Below are positions 1 to 12,802 of a stretch of DNA of 64,000 nt, in pieces (position 1 is the stretch's first letter; each line of letters begins with the position of its first letter). The notes under the pieces were generated by a model. That model saw only the letters and a program-made list of their open reading frames with translations, made no database searches and was not told the DNA's origin. The stretch spans positions 66,402,754 through 66,466,753 of the forward strand of contig NC_054741.1 in assembly GCF_018143015.1 (NCBI RefSeq). The letters are read 5' to 3'. The DNA comes from Lytechinus variegatus (taxonomy: Eukaryota; Echinodermata; Echinoidea; Temnopleuroida; Toxopneustidae). Position numbers and translations under genes: made by a program.

Positions 1-208
1 AATAAAGAGAGGAAAGAATGGATGGGGAAGAAGAATGAAAATTATTGCGAAAAATAAGGAAATAGATAATAAAAATTGTTTGCGAGTGTTAGAATTATCA
101 ACACTCTTGTTATGACCAAGTATAATGGAGGTGGAACGGAAATATATCTCTTTTAGCTAACAGATTTGGCAAAGGGTAGATGAGATAACAAGTGGAATGC
201 CTCTGGCC

Positions 209-1449
209 GTCTCACCTGCATCACGCAGTTCAATATAGCAGCAGTGCTGACTTTGAATACTACTCTAACTTGCACAAGATGTTCAGTGATACATGGTTAC
301 TCTTATGTCCACTTTTTATGAACTAGACCAATAAACTTACAGAGATATGATGGTTATTCAACAGATACACCCAATTCGGCCAAAGTTCATTGACCTTTAA
401 CCTTGGTCATGTGACCTGAAACGCGCACAGGATGTTCAGTGATACTTGATTACTCTAATGTCCAAGTTTAACGAACTAGACCAATAAACTTTCAAAGTCA
501 TGATGGTAATTCAACAGATACCCCGATTCGGCCAAAGTTCATTGACCCTAAATGACCTTTGACCTTGATCATGTGACCTGAAACTCAAACGGGATGTTCA
601 GTGATACTTGATTACTCTTATGTACAAGTTTCATGAATCAGATCCATAAACTTTCAAAGTTATGATGGGATTTCAACAGATATCCCCAATTCGGCCAAAG
701 TTCATTGACCTTTGACCTTGGTCATGTGACCTGAAACGCGCACAGGATGTTCAGTGATACTTGATTACTCTAATATCCAAGTTTAACGAACTAGACCAAT
801 AAACTTTCAAAGTTATGATGGTAATTCAACAGATACCCCCTGATTCGGCCAAAGTTCATTGACCCTAAATGACCTTTGACCTTAATCATGAGACCTGAAA
901 CTTGCACAAAATTTTCAGTGATGCTTGATTACTATTATGTCTAAGTTTCATGAATCAGATCCATAAACTTTCAAAGTTATGATGGGATTTCAACAGATAT
1001 CCCCAATTCGGCCAAAGTTCATTGACCCTAAATGACCTTTGACCTTGGTCATGTGACGTGAAACTCAGGCAGGATGTTCAGTGATACTTGATTAACCTTA
1101 TGTCCAAGTTTCATGAACTAGGTCCATATATTTTCTAAGTTATGATGACATTTCAAAAACTTAACCTCAGGTTAAGATTTCGATGTTGAATCCTCCAACA
1201 TGGTCTAAGTTCATTGACCCTAAATGACCTTTGACCTTGGTCATGTGACACGAAACTCTAATAGGATGTTCAGTAATACTTGATTAACCTTATGGCCAAG
1301 TTTTATTAACTAGGTCCATATACTTTCTAAGTTATGACATCATTTCAAAAACTTAACCTCAGGTTAAGATTTGATGTTGACGCCGCCGCCGCCGCCGTCG
1401 CCGTCGGAAAAGCGGCGCCTATAGTCTCAATTTGCTTCGCAGGTGAGAC
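209..1449. repeat. TIR-bounded minisatellite with DR1-like motifs
   Basis: Imperfect repeats of roughly 140-190 bp with the order CCAAAGTTCATTGACC, TGACCTTTGACCTTGGTC, GATGTTCAGTGATACTTGAT, TATGTCCAAGTTTCATGAAC. Intact TGACCTTTGACCTT cores lie at 553, 706, 870, 1033 and 1225; a mutated one is at about 391. The block is bounded by GTCTCACCTGC at 209-219 and its reverse complement at 1439-1449, and a GCC-rich stretch lies just inside the right end. It looks like a non-autonomous DNA transposon with internal tandem repeats. Confidence 0.75.
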
Positions 1450-2871
1450 AATAAACGGGAAATCGGAATAAAATTCATCAAAATCTGATGAACTGTATTT
1501 AATCGAGTAGTTAATGTAATAATGACACTGAAAGAACTAAACTAGTAAGCAGGTCCAGTTCGATTTCAAGTAAAAGTTATATTTGTCTCAAACTATTTCA
1601 CACATTTTATTACCATGATTACACCGCAAAAATTTATTTCATGATATAATTTTGTCCTTAAAAAATTATGACAAAATATACAGGCCTTTTTCGAAATGAT
1701 TGAACCGTATAACTAATTTATAGATCACACTTTGGACATGAAAGCTTCGAGTCCGAATGCCCCCTGAATAAGAATAACACTGACGCGCACCTTACCCCAC
1801 ACCCACACAACTGCCCTCACCCACGACTACAGCCGCAAACACCGTCATCCTCATCCTCAGTAGCATGATTTCACACTACAATTCTCGCTGACAAACACAC
1901 AAATCACATCACGTTTCTCGCTCTAGATGGTCCAGATAGGAAGACAATCCTATTATTTATATACATTTGAATGGAATATACAGATTAAATGCTCCCTAGC
2001 TTATCAATTCATTACACAAACATTTCAATTTTGGGATTAAGTCATAAAGTATCTTCACTTTATGTTTACATGAATTTTTGACAAATGCACTGTTGATAAT
2101 GAGCTCGAAATTTTCTGAGATAAAGTTTGTGAAACTGAACAATGTAAATTTGAATGGTGTGTTGAATGCTATAGTGACATGGCTCAGATGCGGCTCTACT
2201 CCCCATTGCATAAATTTAAATTAAAAAGTAACACTTCCTATATGACAAGTGTGATTCGAATTGCTTGGCTGAAGATTACTGATGTGTAATTTTCCCCAGG
2301 CTCCTGACGGAGATACACATGGAAAAAATAATAAGGATTTGAATGCATTACCAGCATGCTCAATCAGAACTTTTCGTTCATTAGGGTCATAAATTAGTAA
2401 CTCTGGTACAAAGGCAGATGAGAAAAGATATATTGATTTTGCAGGAAGATATTGCCTCTTTGAAAATTATTTACATGAAAATCAATTAATCTAACATGCC
2501 AATAATAATAGTAAACTAGAACTGCACATCTATTTTCCTGTATTTACGTGATCTATTATCTCCTGGGCATACAAAAATTACGGACTGCTGTTTTCAACCC
2601 ATTGCCTTATTGACGGTGACCATCGTAGAATCAAAGTAGATAAAATTAATGGATTGACCGATGAATGTCCATTTATTTGTAGGTACCTGGTAAGATCACA
2701 CTCGTGTGGGACGCGCTCTATCGCAATTCTATCAATGAGATTGATTGCATTTTCAAATACTGAGTGTGTTGGTACTTAAGCAAGACTTTTAGTAAGACGA
2801 AGCCCCATCAGGTCCAATAAATGAACTCCATCGATGATGGCTGTGGTACCACTCTACTGCAATTATTTCAG
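1450..2871. other. No gene seen; 3' flank of copy A
   Basis: AT-rich sequence without a coding signal. The short reading frame at 1996-2211 has no recognisable similarity or codon pattern. Confidence 0.5.
2672..2677 (-). terminator. Candidate polyadenylation signal of copy A
   Basis: AATAAA on the minus strand about 200 bp after the stop codon. It is a frequent hexamer in AT-rich DNA, so this is only a candidate. Confidence 0.3.
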
Positions 2872-2872
2872 T

Positions 2873-2956
2873 CTACTCTTTCCGTTTGCTAATGACGTAA
2901 AGAGCGGCGGGTAGGGTGAACGTGCAAACGTCAGCAACAATAAATGCAATGGTCAC
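2873..2956 (-). CDS. SLC43A3-like: Copy A coding exon 9 (last)
   Basis: Residues 518-544 and TAG. Acceptor after TATGCAG. It encodes the last membrane segment ([20 protein letters not shown]) and a short basic tail. It aligns residue for residue with the last exons of B and C (FIVADV, LIVADI). Too short for a simple ORF screen; found from the phase-0 acceptor and homology. Intron 8 (2957-5995) is lengthened by nested repeats. Confidence 0.84.
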   Translation of the reverse strand: MTIAFIVADVCTFTLPAALYVISKRKE

Positions 2957-5900
2957 CTGCATATAGAGTATGAGATAAACACATATAAGGAATCTTATTT
3001 TTTACATTATCATCTCATAAAATAAATATAGGAAGACTATCTTACTTATAATAGGCCTCTTGAATAAGTTCCATGGACATGTCGTATGCAGTACGCATGG
3101 AAATAACAAGCTTGCCAAAGGCTTGTTTGCAGACAGTATTTGACCAATTTGACAATTTAAGATGAACGTTGGTACCAACGAGACACACACATTCCCCCAC
3201 ATACATATGTGACCTACCAATCCCAAAACCACCAATAAGTCGCCTTTTTCGGACTGCTCGGAAGTTCCAGTGATATTACACAGTATGCATTCTCATGCTT
3301 TAGTGAACCCCAAACTTCAAACTTTATTTCTCCTTAGTTTTTGTTACCTTATTTTTTATTATCTTTGGTCAATTTCAACAAATTATATATCATTTGGAAG
3401 CTTAGGAAATGAATTTTCAAGCTCAATAAAAATCTCAATATTCATTTTGGTCGACTTATTGTTGGTTCCGGGGTGGCAGGTCACAGCCTACATGGACATA
3501 AATAAATAAACCCCTCAAAAAAAGTTTTGCAACTCAGTTTTGGGGATGATATCTTTTTGGTTAATGAAGTATAAAAGATGAAACTGGTATCATTAGAAAG
3601 CTAAATTATTCTTCTTTACAATGACATGCCATTTGCTGTGATTAGTATACGTAATCATGGAATTTGCAGTCACCCTGAACATTGAGAAAAGTCAGAAGTG
3701 AAATGTTGCAAAATGCATTGATTTCTAACAAGAGTCTCCATTTCTATAGAATTTCCACCATGCAGGTGGCAGTGAATGCACTCGGTCCATCCTCGAAACA
3801 ATTGGAAATTCGCTATTGAAAACGACGCATTTTGCAACATTTCATTTCTAACATTGCTGCGCATTATCATGTCTGTGTATTTCATGATAACACTAGCATT
3901 ACAAATGACACATGATTGTAAAGAAGAATAATCATGCTTTCTAAAGATATCACTTTTACACATGATGATGGCACATTAAGAAATTTATTACCACTCAAAC
4001 TTGCAGTTTGAGTTGCAGAACTCAAACATGACATGGCAACGAATTTTGCAACATTTCATTTTTTCATTGCTGCACTTTAAAATGTCTGTGTATTTCATGA
4101 TAACACTAGCATTACAATCATTTCCAATGATACCACTTATCTATAGGCTTATGTCGAAAGGGTGGGTGCTGTCGCATTAGGGTGCGTCAACGCGAACGCG
4201 AAGATTCGTCCAAAGCCCCCCCCCCCCGGTTTGGACGAAAGGGTGTGTTTAATAATAATGAATAAATAAATACAAATATTTATAAGAAAGCTGAACAAAC
4301 AAAAAAGACGAGTGATATGTAACCAAATTTGCATAGGAACATAAATCATCATATGGCACAAACATTCTTTTTAAGGCAAAAAAAAAACAATGACGGCATG
4401 CTGCATGAGGATTTTTCGGTGGGAATGTTTTATGGTGTAATATTGATACATGTAAAAATTATGACTGATTTCAAGATTCTTTCAAATAAAAAAAAGTAAC
4501 TTACCTTCAATGTTATACTTTGCATGTGTGTATTTATTACAAAGGAAAACATTCGTATACCTGGAAATATTTGGTGTCCCCCAAATTATAAAACTTACGG
4601 CAGATGTGTCCTGGAAAGGCAAGGCCAAAATTGATGTCAGGTCAGCATTCACAACGTTTAACCCTTCAGACCCTACCTTACTATATTTTACACTTGAGAC
4701 CCTGCCTCAGTATATTTTGTGAGATGTATCTGTTGTGTATGTGTGCGTGTTGTGTGTATGATAATAATAATAATATGTGCGTGTTGTTTGTATAATAATA
4801 ATAATACTTTTGATAATAAAAATAATAACAATAATAATAATAATACTTATAATAATGATAATAATAATAATAATTTTCACCCCAAAGAGTGAATTTATGG
4901 AAATGAATTTGGAGTGAAAAATTGGCGCCAAGTGGCTTATTGCAAGGGTGGGTATCTGATTTTATTATCATTATTATTATTATTCTTAGTTGAACTTTTC
5001 TTTCTTTTCCTCAAATTGTCAATGCTTTAAATGATTGAAAATCCACTATTTTACGTGCAAATTGGCAATGTTTGACAAAATACCTTATATTCAGCTTTCT
5101 TATAAATATTTGTATTTATTTATTCATTATTATTAAACACACCCTTTCGTCCAAACCGGGGGGGGGGGGCTTTGGACGAAAGGGCGCGTTCCAGTGAACG
5201 CGACGCGACGTGGCGCTCCTAACGCACCCTTTCGCCCAAACCGGGGGGGCTTTGGACGAATCTTCGCGTTCGCGTTGACGCACCCTAACGCGACAGCACC
5301 CACCCTTTCGACATAAGCCTATCTATATGATGATGGCACACTAAGAAATTTATTAGCACTCAAACTTGAGTTGCAGAACTTTTTTTGAGGGGTTTATATA
5401 TATTCATGTAAACAATTTCAAGGGAGATGTATTTTCTGATTTAAATGTACAAGAAACTGTGAAGAAGAATAGAAAGAAGACGAAGAAGAGGAAGGATGAG
5501 GAGGAAATGAACGTGAAAACGAGCAGAGGTGAGTAGAAGGGAGTAAAGAAGAATAAATGGTTACACTTCGTAATTCCGAAGGTTCGTAATTCCGAAGGTT
5601 CGTAATTCCAAAACACGTAAATTACCTATACCTCGATATTCGTTAATCTGAAAACGTAAAAGGGTTCGTTAATTCGAACATTTGCGGCGTTATTCCGAAG
5701 AATCGTTATTCCGAAAACAAAATAAGGTTCGTTAATCCGAAAACAAAATAAGGTTCGTTATCATTTAGCTTTCGGACTAATGAACCTTCGGAATTACGAA
5801 CCTCATTGCGTTTTCGGATTAACGAACCTTCGGAATTACAAACCTCACTTCGTTTTCGGACTAACGAACCTTCGGAATTACGAACCTCATTTCGTTTTCG

Positions 5901-8900
5901 GACTAACGAACCTTCGGAATTATGAACCTTCGGAAATACGAATGTGTGCGGAATAGATTACCCTATTCCTTGAATAAATGATATTTCCATCTTACCCAGA
6001 AAGGGTCATCATCGAGGTATCTTTGTAGTAAGATGAAGATTGGGTATTGAAGGAAGGTGAAGAATCCACTCATGGTTCGCATGGCGCCGTATACACTCGT
6101 GAAATACTTCATTGGAAATCTATGACGTCAAAAAATGGAGTAAACTAGTGTAAGCAGTTTGTTCAACATTTCATATATAATCATTAATATGTTACCACAT
6201 ATGCTATGGAATTCACCAACCGGTGAGCAATGGCATATTTAAAGGGACCAAGAAAGGGGACACGTGCCCAAGAAGCCACTTTCAGGGCCCTCAAAACAGC
6301 AACAACGAAAGTTGGCAAGGAATAGGCAGATAAAGACAGGAAGGATAAACCTTTAATGTTTTATTTCATCAACAACCAATAATATAAAGCTAAAATGTTA
6401 GAAATGAAACAGATGTCAGCGTTTTGATTACTGAGTTCAACATATAAAAAAAAGTTTTCAACTTACACTACCGCCACAACCGCTGACCCAACTCCAAAGA
6501 GTAAAGACTTCATCACCAGAATAAAGATAAAAGTGAGATACTGGAGTTGAAGGCTTGGAATCAAAAGGCATATTGAGTAACCAATGGATGCCAGGGTTGT
6601 TATAGCCAGAGGAAGACAGCTATCTCGCATCTCTGCATAAGGACCTCTTCTTTTTTGTTTTTCTCCTGAATGACATTGATCACGGAATAGTTTTAATATT
6701 TGTATAGTACTTGACATATCTGTAATATAACGTTTAAGTTTTCGTCAGCTAACCTTCGACTTCGTTCTTACACTGATTAGCACAGAATGAACGTACCCGG
6801 GCCTTCAACGTTGGATCAAGTTTATGTTTTTATCAACGTTGTATAGACATTTGCAGGTAGCCTTGTATCACGAATGGAAGTGTATACGCGTGCAACGATG
6901 TTTACAACTTATCTGCCAACGTTTGCTAAATGTTGGCTGAAACGGCAATTATGACGCTGATTCAACGTCATGTCAACGTTATTTCGACTTAATTTTAAGT
7001 GAATATAGGCCTACCTTGTCTGATTATTAAAGAAATCATAAAAGCTCAAAATACCTACAAGCTTATACTTACTTTTAGAACAAGAGATGGTGTTTCTGTC
7101 CATGAGAAGGCCACCAAGAGGACCAACGATTAAGATGAAGAATTGTGTGATTGCGAAGACGTTTATATACCAACTCACTGTAGAGGAGAACGAAATGGTT
7201 CATACCTCGTGGCATAATACAGTGGAATTGATTTAATATGATCATAATGGTGATGTTGATTATGACGGCGATGGTGGTGATGATGGACATGGTGGCGGTG
7301 GTAATCATGCTAATGGTGATGACATTATGATTGTGGTGGTGATGGTGATGACTACAGACTACAGTAACGATGTTCATATTTTACTGAGTTACTTTACATA
7401 TAAAAGCATATAAAAATGGTTTTTAGTGTTGAGCACCAATTCCAATGACCGTACATGCAGATTTAGCCATGATTTCAGATTTAATGCAAACAAGGGCGAA
7501 AGCATGGATTGGTAAATCCGTTTTTGTAATGCAATGAAATTTACAAGTCATGCAAGAGAAAATATGGTTCATGCTGCAGGAGTCCCTTTATCCAAATATA
7601 CACCATTTGTCATATCTTTAGGTTTTACTTACCGAGATCTTCATCGCCATTGGACAATCTTGTTAAGAAAAAGTTGAGTGTTCCAAAGGTAAAGAGAACA
7701 CCCGTCTCCAGGAATGCTTGCCAAAAAAGCAGTAGAAAAAATGGCACTGACAAGAGACATGAGCAAAGGCTACCAAACTCTTTCTCCTTCCGTTCTTCAG
7801 TCTCGCAAACGCCATCTTCATTCGTTTCGCTTCTCGTGTCCATGGAAAGAGACAGCTGGCTCGTTTTTCGACTTCGTTTAAACCTTTCTCTGCGTGCCGA
7901 TAGCTCACTAGTCTGTCTGTTGTACCCATTTCCATCCACCCCTTCGCTGAATGGGTCCTCGATGTACCCCTGGTTATCGTAAGCACTCTTTTCCGTTGCC
8001 TTTGGAGAATTCCTGGGTGTCCCACATGTGATGAGTCTATAGCCGTCTGGAAGTGGCCAGGGGATGTACTTAGTAGGGAGAATAAGGAATGTATTGATGT
8101 TGAGGAGGACCACCGATCCGGCCATGATGAAGAAGAGGAGATTGATAGAAAACCCAGCATCATGCACAATCTAGACAGTAAACATGGTAAAAGAAATGTG
8201 GTTATACAAAAAAAATATTAAGAGACACATTCTACTTGCCGTAGTTACCTGTCGCCCTGCAATAAAACCTCTTCCCAACACACTCAATCCATTATTTATT
8301 ACTGTTTTCCATTTTCTTCATTCTTTTGACAGTTCGTTAGGCACATCTATTTTCTAGTTAGAAGTGAATCCCCATCATCAATTTTCTATCAATTAGATCT
8401 GGATTTGATGGAATAAGTAGCACTGTGGTAGCTGACCGAAAAAAAAGACAATGCTCCGAAGAGGAACGCATTAGTTATTGTTTATGCTAGGTTCACACCA
8501 ACGCCGCTTTGATGGCGCTTTAAAGCGGCGTGCAAAGCGGCGGCAAAGCGTAACAAAGCTTAATTAAAGCGTAAAGACCGTAATAGAGCATGAGAAGGCT
8601 TTGAGCAATTCGGGACATTCGGCAAGAGCGCCAAATTTTTTTAAACAGTTTAAAAATTTGAGGCGATCTGTCACGGATTGAGAAAAGCGGGGAGAGCGTA
8701 TTAAAGCTTATCAAACCGTCACAAAGCTTATCAGAGTCGTAGGAAAGCATAACAAAGTTTAAGAAAGCTTGGTTCCAAGCGGTGACCCCACTTTTGATAC
8801 TTTGCCCATAGGCCCTACAGTTAAGGATTCGTTCAGCCTGATTTTACCACTTACAGACCATTGCAAGAAGTACTTATAACCCCAAAACCACTGAATGTGA

Positions 8901-11900
8901 TTTTGATATTTTTGGATCAGCTACTAAATGAAGAGTTGGTCTTTTCAATGAAACAAAAAATAAAAAAAAAACCCGACCAGAAGTGTACCGGGCATTTTTT
9001 TATGGGACACCCTGTATAAAACATAATAAAATGGAAAAGGCAATAGAATAAAAAAAATAAATGAATAGAAAAACTCTGTTTAAAACTCCAAGTTTTCCAC
9101 AAAGTTTTTTTTTCTATCTATTTTTTTATTATATCTAATTTTTTAATTCTACAATGTTTTATATTTTATTTCCTTTGTTTTATTTTCTCTTTTAATAAGG
9201 GTTATTTATCTCACATATAAAATTGATTTTCTTACTAATTTTTAAATTAGTAAGAAAATTTGTAATTATTTGTAATAATCAATTTAACAAAAAAATGCGT
9301 ATTTAAAAAATCTTCAATCGCACATGTCTAAATTTCGAATTCTGCAACTTGATTCCTTTAAATTTTCACTCCTCATTTACAATAGTAGTATTATCTGATT
9401 TTTCATTGGTAAAAAATCAATAGAGTCTGTATTCATAATTTTTAGAAGCAGATGAAATACATAACAACAATAACATCAATAATAATGATAATAATAACAT
9501 ATTCTCAAGAACACATAATACAACAATTATTTCAAACTTATATTAAAAATAAACATAGTCTGCACATAGGAGTATATTCTTATTTCCAGACACAAAAGTC
9601 TTTATCTTCATCATATGCTTCTGAAAATATCTGAGCCACGTCTTTCTTGACTCAATCAGGAAGTGCCACCCCAGCCATTCTTTGTCGCCAGTCAACAGCA
9701 CCCACTGGAAAGTATTCTCAGAGATGATCTCTCTGATGTCTGGCATCCATTGGCGAGGTTTCCCCCTTACAGGTGGTTGCGGAACATCTTCCCAGTGAGG
9801 TCCACCTCTCCTGGCCCCTAGTGCGAAGCTGTGCTCTTCATCTTCGTGGTCCACCGCATTGGCTGCCAGCGCCACCCTCTTCCGCAGCAGGTTGTGGAGC
9901 ACCACAGCAGTCTCCACCAACGCTGTGACGTTATCTACCTTCTGTTCCAGTATTCCCAACAGGCACCGGAACCTGTTGGTCATGATGCCAAATGCATTCT
10001 CCACCACTCTTTTCCCCCTTGAGATCCTGTAGTTGCAGATCCTCTGTTCATCTGTCTTCCCTCTTCTGCTGTATGGCTTCATCATGTAGCTCATCAGGGC
10101 AAAAGCATCGTCACCTAGAATGAAGTAGGGAATATCAAGCTGATTTTCTCAAGGGAGAGGGCATGATGGGGGCAGCCCTATGGACCCATCTTCTAGGCAT
10201 TCGAAACGCGTGTCATTTACCTCACACCTCAATCCAGATGAACTTGTACTCTGCATCTACCAATGCCAGCAGTGGTATAGAGAAGAAGCCCTTATAGTTG
10301 TGGTAGAGACTGTCTGTGATTGCTGGATTCTTAATGGCTGTGTGCTTTCCATCCAAGGTACCAATTGCATGGGGGATATTCCATCTCTGTTCAAACTGCT
10401 GGGCAAGGGTGCTCCATGCTTCAGGGGTGGTAGGTATGTTGAAGACCTCATCTTTATACGCCTCTACAATGGCCCTGCACACTCCTGGAATCAACTCTGA
10501 TATGGAGATACCACATCTGAAACCATATGCCAGTGATCTGTAGTTGTCCCCAGTGGCCAGATGTCTCAAGGTGATTGCTAGGCCAGCGGACAAAGGGTGC
10601 ATTGCTTCTGGATGACTGGTGCAACTCTCGCAAGGATCTCATCGAATACCCCAGGGGTTACTCTGGTGAACATTGTGAAGGCAACAGGGTCCTCTAACCG
10701 CGGTTGTTTGTTAAAGAGGATAGTGTACTGGCCATACTGCTGTCTTCTTTCTTCAGTGAGCCATGGCCTGGTCCAGCAGCACCTGATGAATGGTCTTCTC
10801 CCTCCTGCTGGTAGTTCAATCTCCTCTTGTCTTTGCTGTTCTTTCTCTCTCCTCTGCCTCGAGGGCTATGAAGTAGTTATATAGCAGAGAGACAAAGATC
10901 ATGTCTACATCATAAGATGGTTCAAAGTCTGGTAAATATTGAACTTCCATATCTTGTTCTTCTGCCAATGATGTAATGATTTCGTGTATCTGCTGCATCT
11001 TTATATACTCTGGATCAGTGGCGGGATGCAATCATAATCTCGAATTTTGTCATTTCGTAACAGAGCTTGACAGACCCTATCAATGCACAAGAGATCTTGA
11101 TAATCGTATCAGAGCGTTATTTAAAGCGTGATAAGCCCATCAAAGCTTATCAAAGAGTAATAAAGCATATCAAAGCGTGATTTAAAGCGTGATAAATCCT
11201 CATCAATCGGCATCATAGCGTGAGAAGCCGTAGCGATTCGGGAAATAATTTGTCGCACAAGCGGGAACGAACTTCGTATCAGAGCGTATCAGAGCTTATC
11301 AGAGCATAACATATCTTATGAGATCGTGAGATTTTTTTAAAAGTAAAAAAAAATGACGCCGAATTGATCGCCGATTTAAAGCGCGGCATTCGCCGTTGGT
11401 GTGAACTTAGCATAAGGCCTACTGGTAAGGTCCAACAAGTTTATTGTCATGAGCATGAAATCAAAGCGCCATTGTATTGTTATCGTAGTATAATGATGAT
11501 TCGATGTTGCAATTGCAAAGTGTAAGCGCGCCACCTTGTGTTGGTCTCTTGGCCATGGTTATTAAAGACAGTAACTCGTAACCTCAAAGTTGTCTAGTTT
11601 ATTTACTTCTTTTACCCTAAATTGTGCCTTATAAACCCATGGCGCAGGGCATCTCCAGCAACTCTTATTCACTGTGCACATAACGCTACTCACCAATTTA
11701 CAATGGAGTACAAAGGAAGATCATTCCAAACTAAAATTGCAAATTTCAATCCAATATTTATAAATCATCCTTTAAAATCTTATCTTGTTTTGGTCCGCAA
11801 CCGTAACATTATAAATTGATTGACAATCTATAAGAGAATTTAGATTAGAAGGCTATTGAAGGCAAAATGAACAATATGATTAGGAAACAAGACATACATT

Positions 11901-12770
11901 CTGAAATGTGGATTTCAGATCAGAGGTGCGCGGTTCAGCTATACGATCCTTTTCTGAATTTTCTTTACAAACTTAGATGTCAAAAATGATGTCATGGTTT
12001 ACATTTAAACTACTAGCAAAACAAATGACCTAATTGCAATTTCAAAAGCATAATCAATTATAAGAATTTGTCATTTTGTATTTTAAGAATGATATTTTGT
12101 TGTTAACTGTTGGTGTGCTGAAATTATCCCACCTTTGCAACGAAGAACATAATGACAGATCCACCATACATAGCGTTGATTAGGGTAATAATAGTAGATT
12201 TCTGACCTTCGAACAGGTTCCCAATCTGCTTTTAGGAAAAAAAAAACAATCATAAACATGACAGACAGACTCTGTGCTGTTATTCTTACATTCATGAATA
12301 TAACAGTTAAAAGCAACATAACTTGTTTACTCATGAATTATTTGAAATGGGTATCAGACATTTTTCCCCCTGAAATTCGGTATCAACGTGGAGGGAGTCT
12401 AACTAGAAAGACTTTTTTTCGGTTATTGGCCATTCTGGGACCTGTAACACAAAACTTTGCAATCTTCGTGCTACATTTTTTTTACTGATTGCATTGACTA
12501 AAATATACAATTAATGGTGAAAATCAAGCGTACGATTAATCGCTAACTTTTGTTATTAGAAACAAGAACATCGATGATTTGACTGTAATTATGGCCAATT
12601 GGCCCATTAGACGAACATGATAATGTTACACAATGTGGGCGCTACAAGGACTGTCTTCAATTTGCGGATTTGAATTACCGTTCTAACTAAACTGCAATGT
12701 GCCTTGGTTGCCAAAGAGCTCAAAGTGGGATTGTATGGGAAAGTGAGAAGAAGAAGAAGAAGAAAAGGAG

Positions 12771-12802
<32 letters not shown>

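Noticed and set aside
7650-7982. Plus-strand frame of 110 aa opposite copy A exon 5.
   Set aside because: Shadow of a true exon; the minus frame has family motifs and splice sites.
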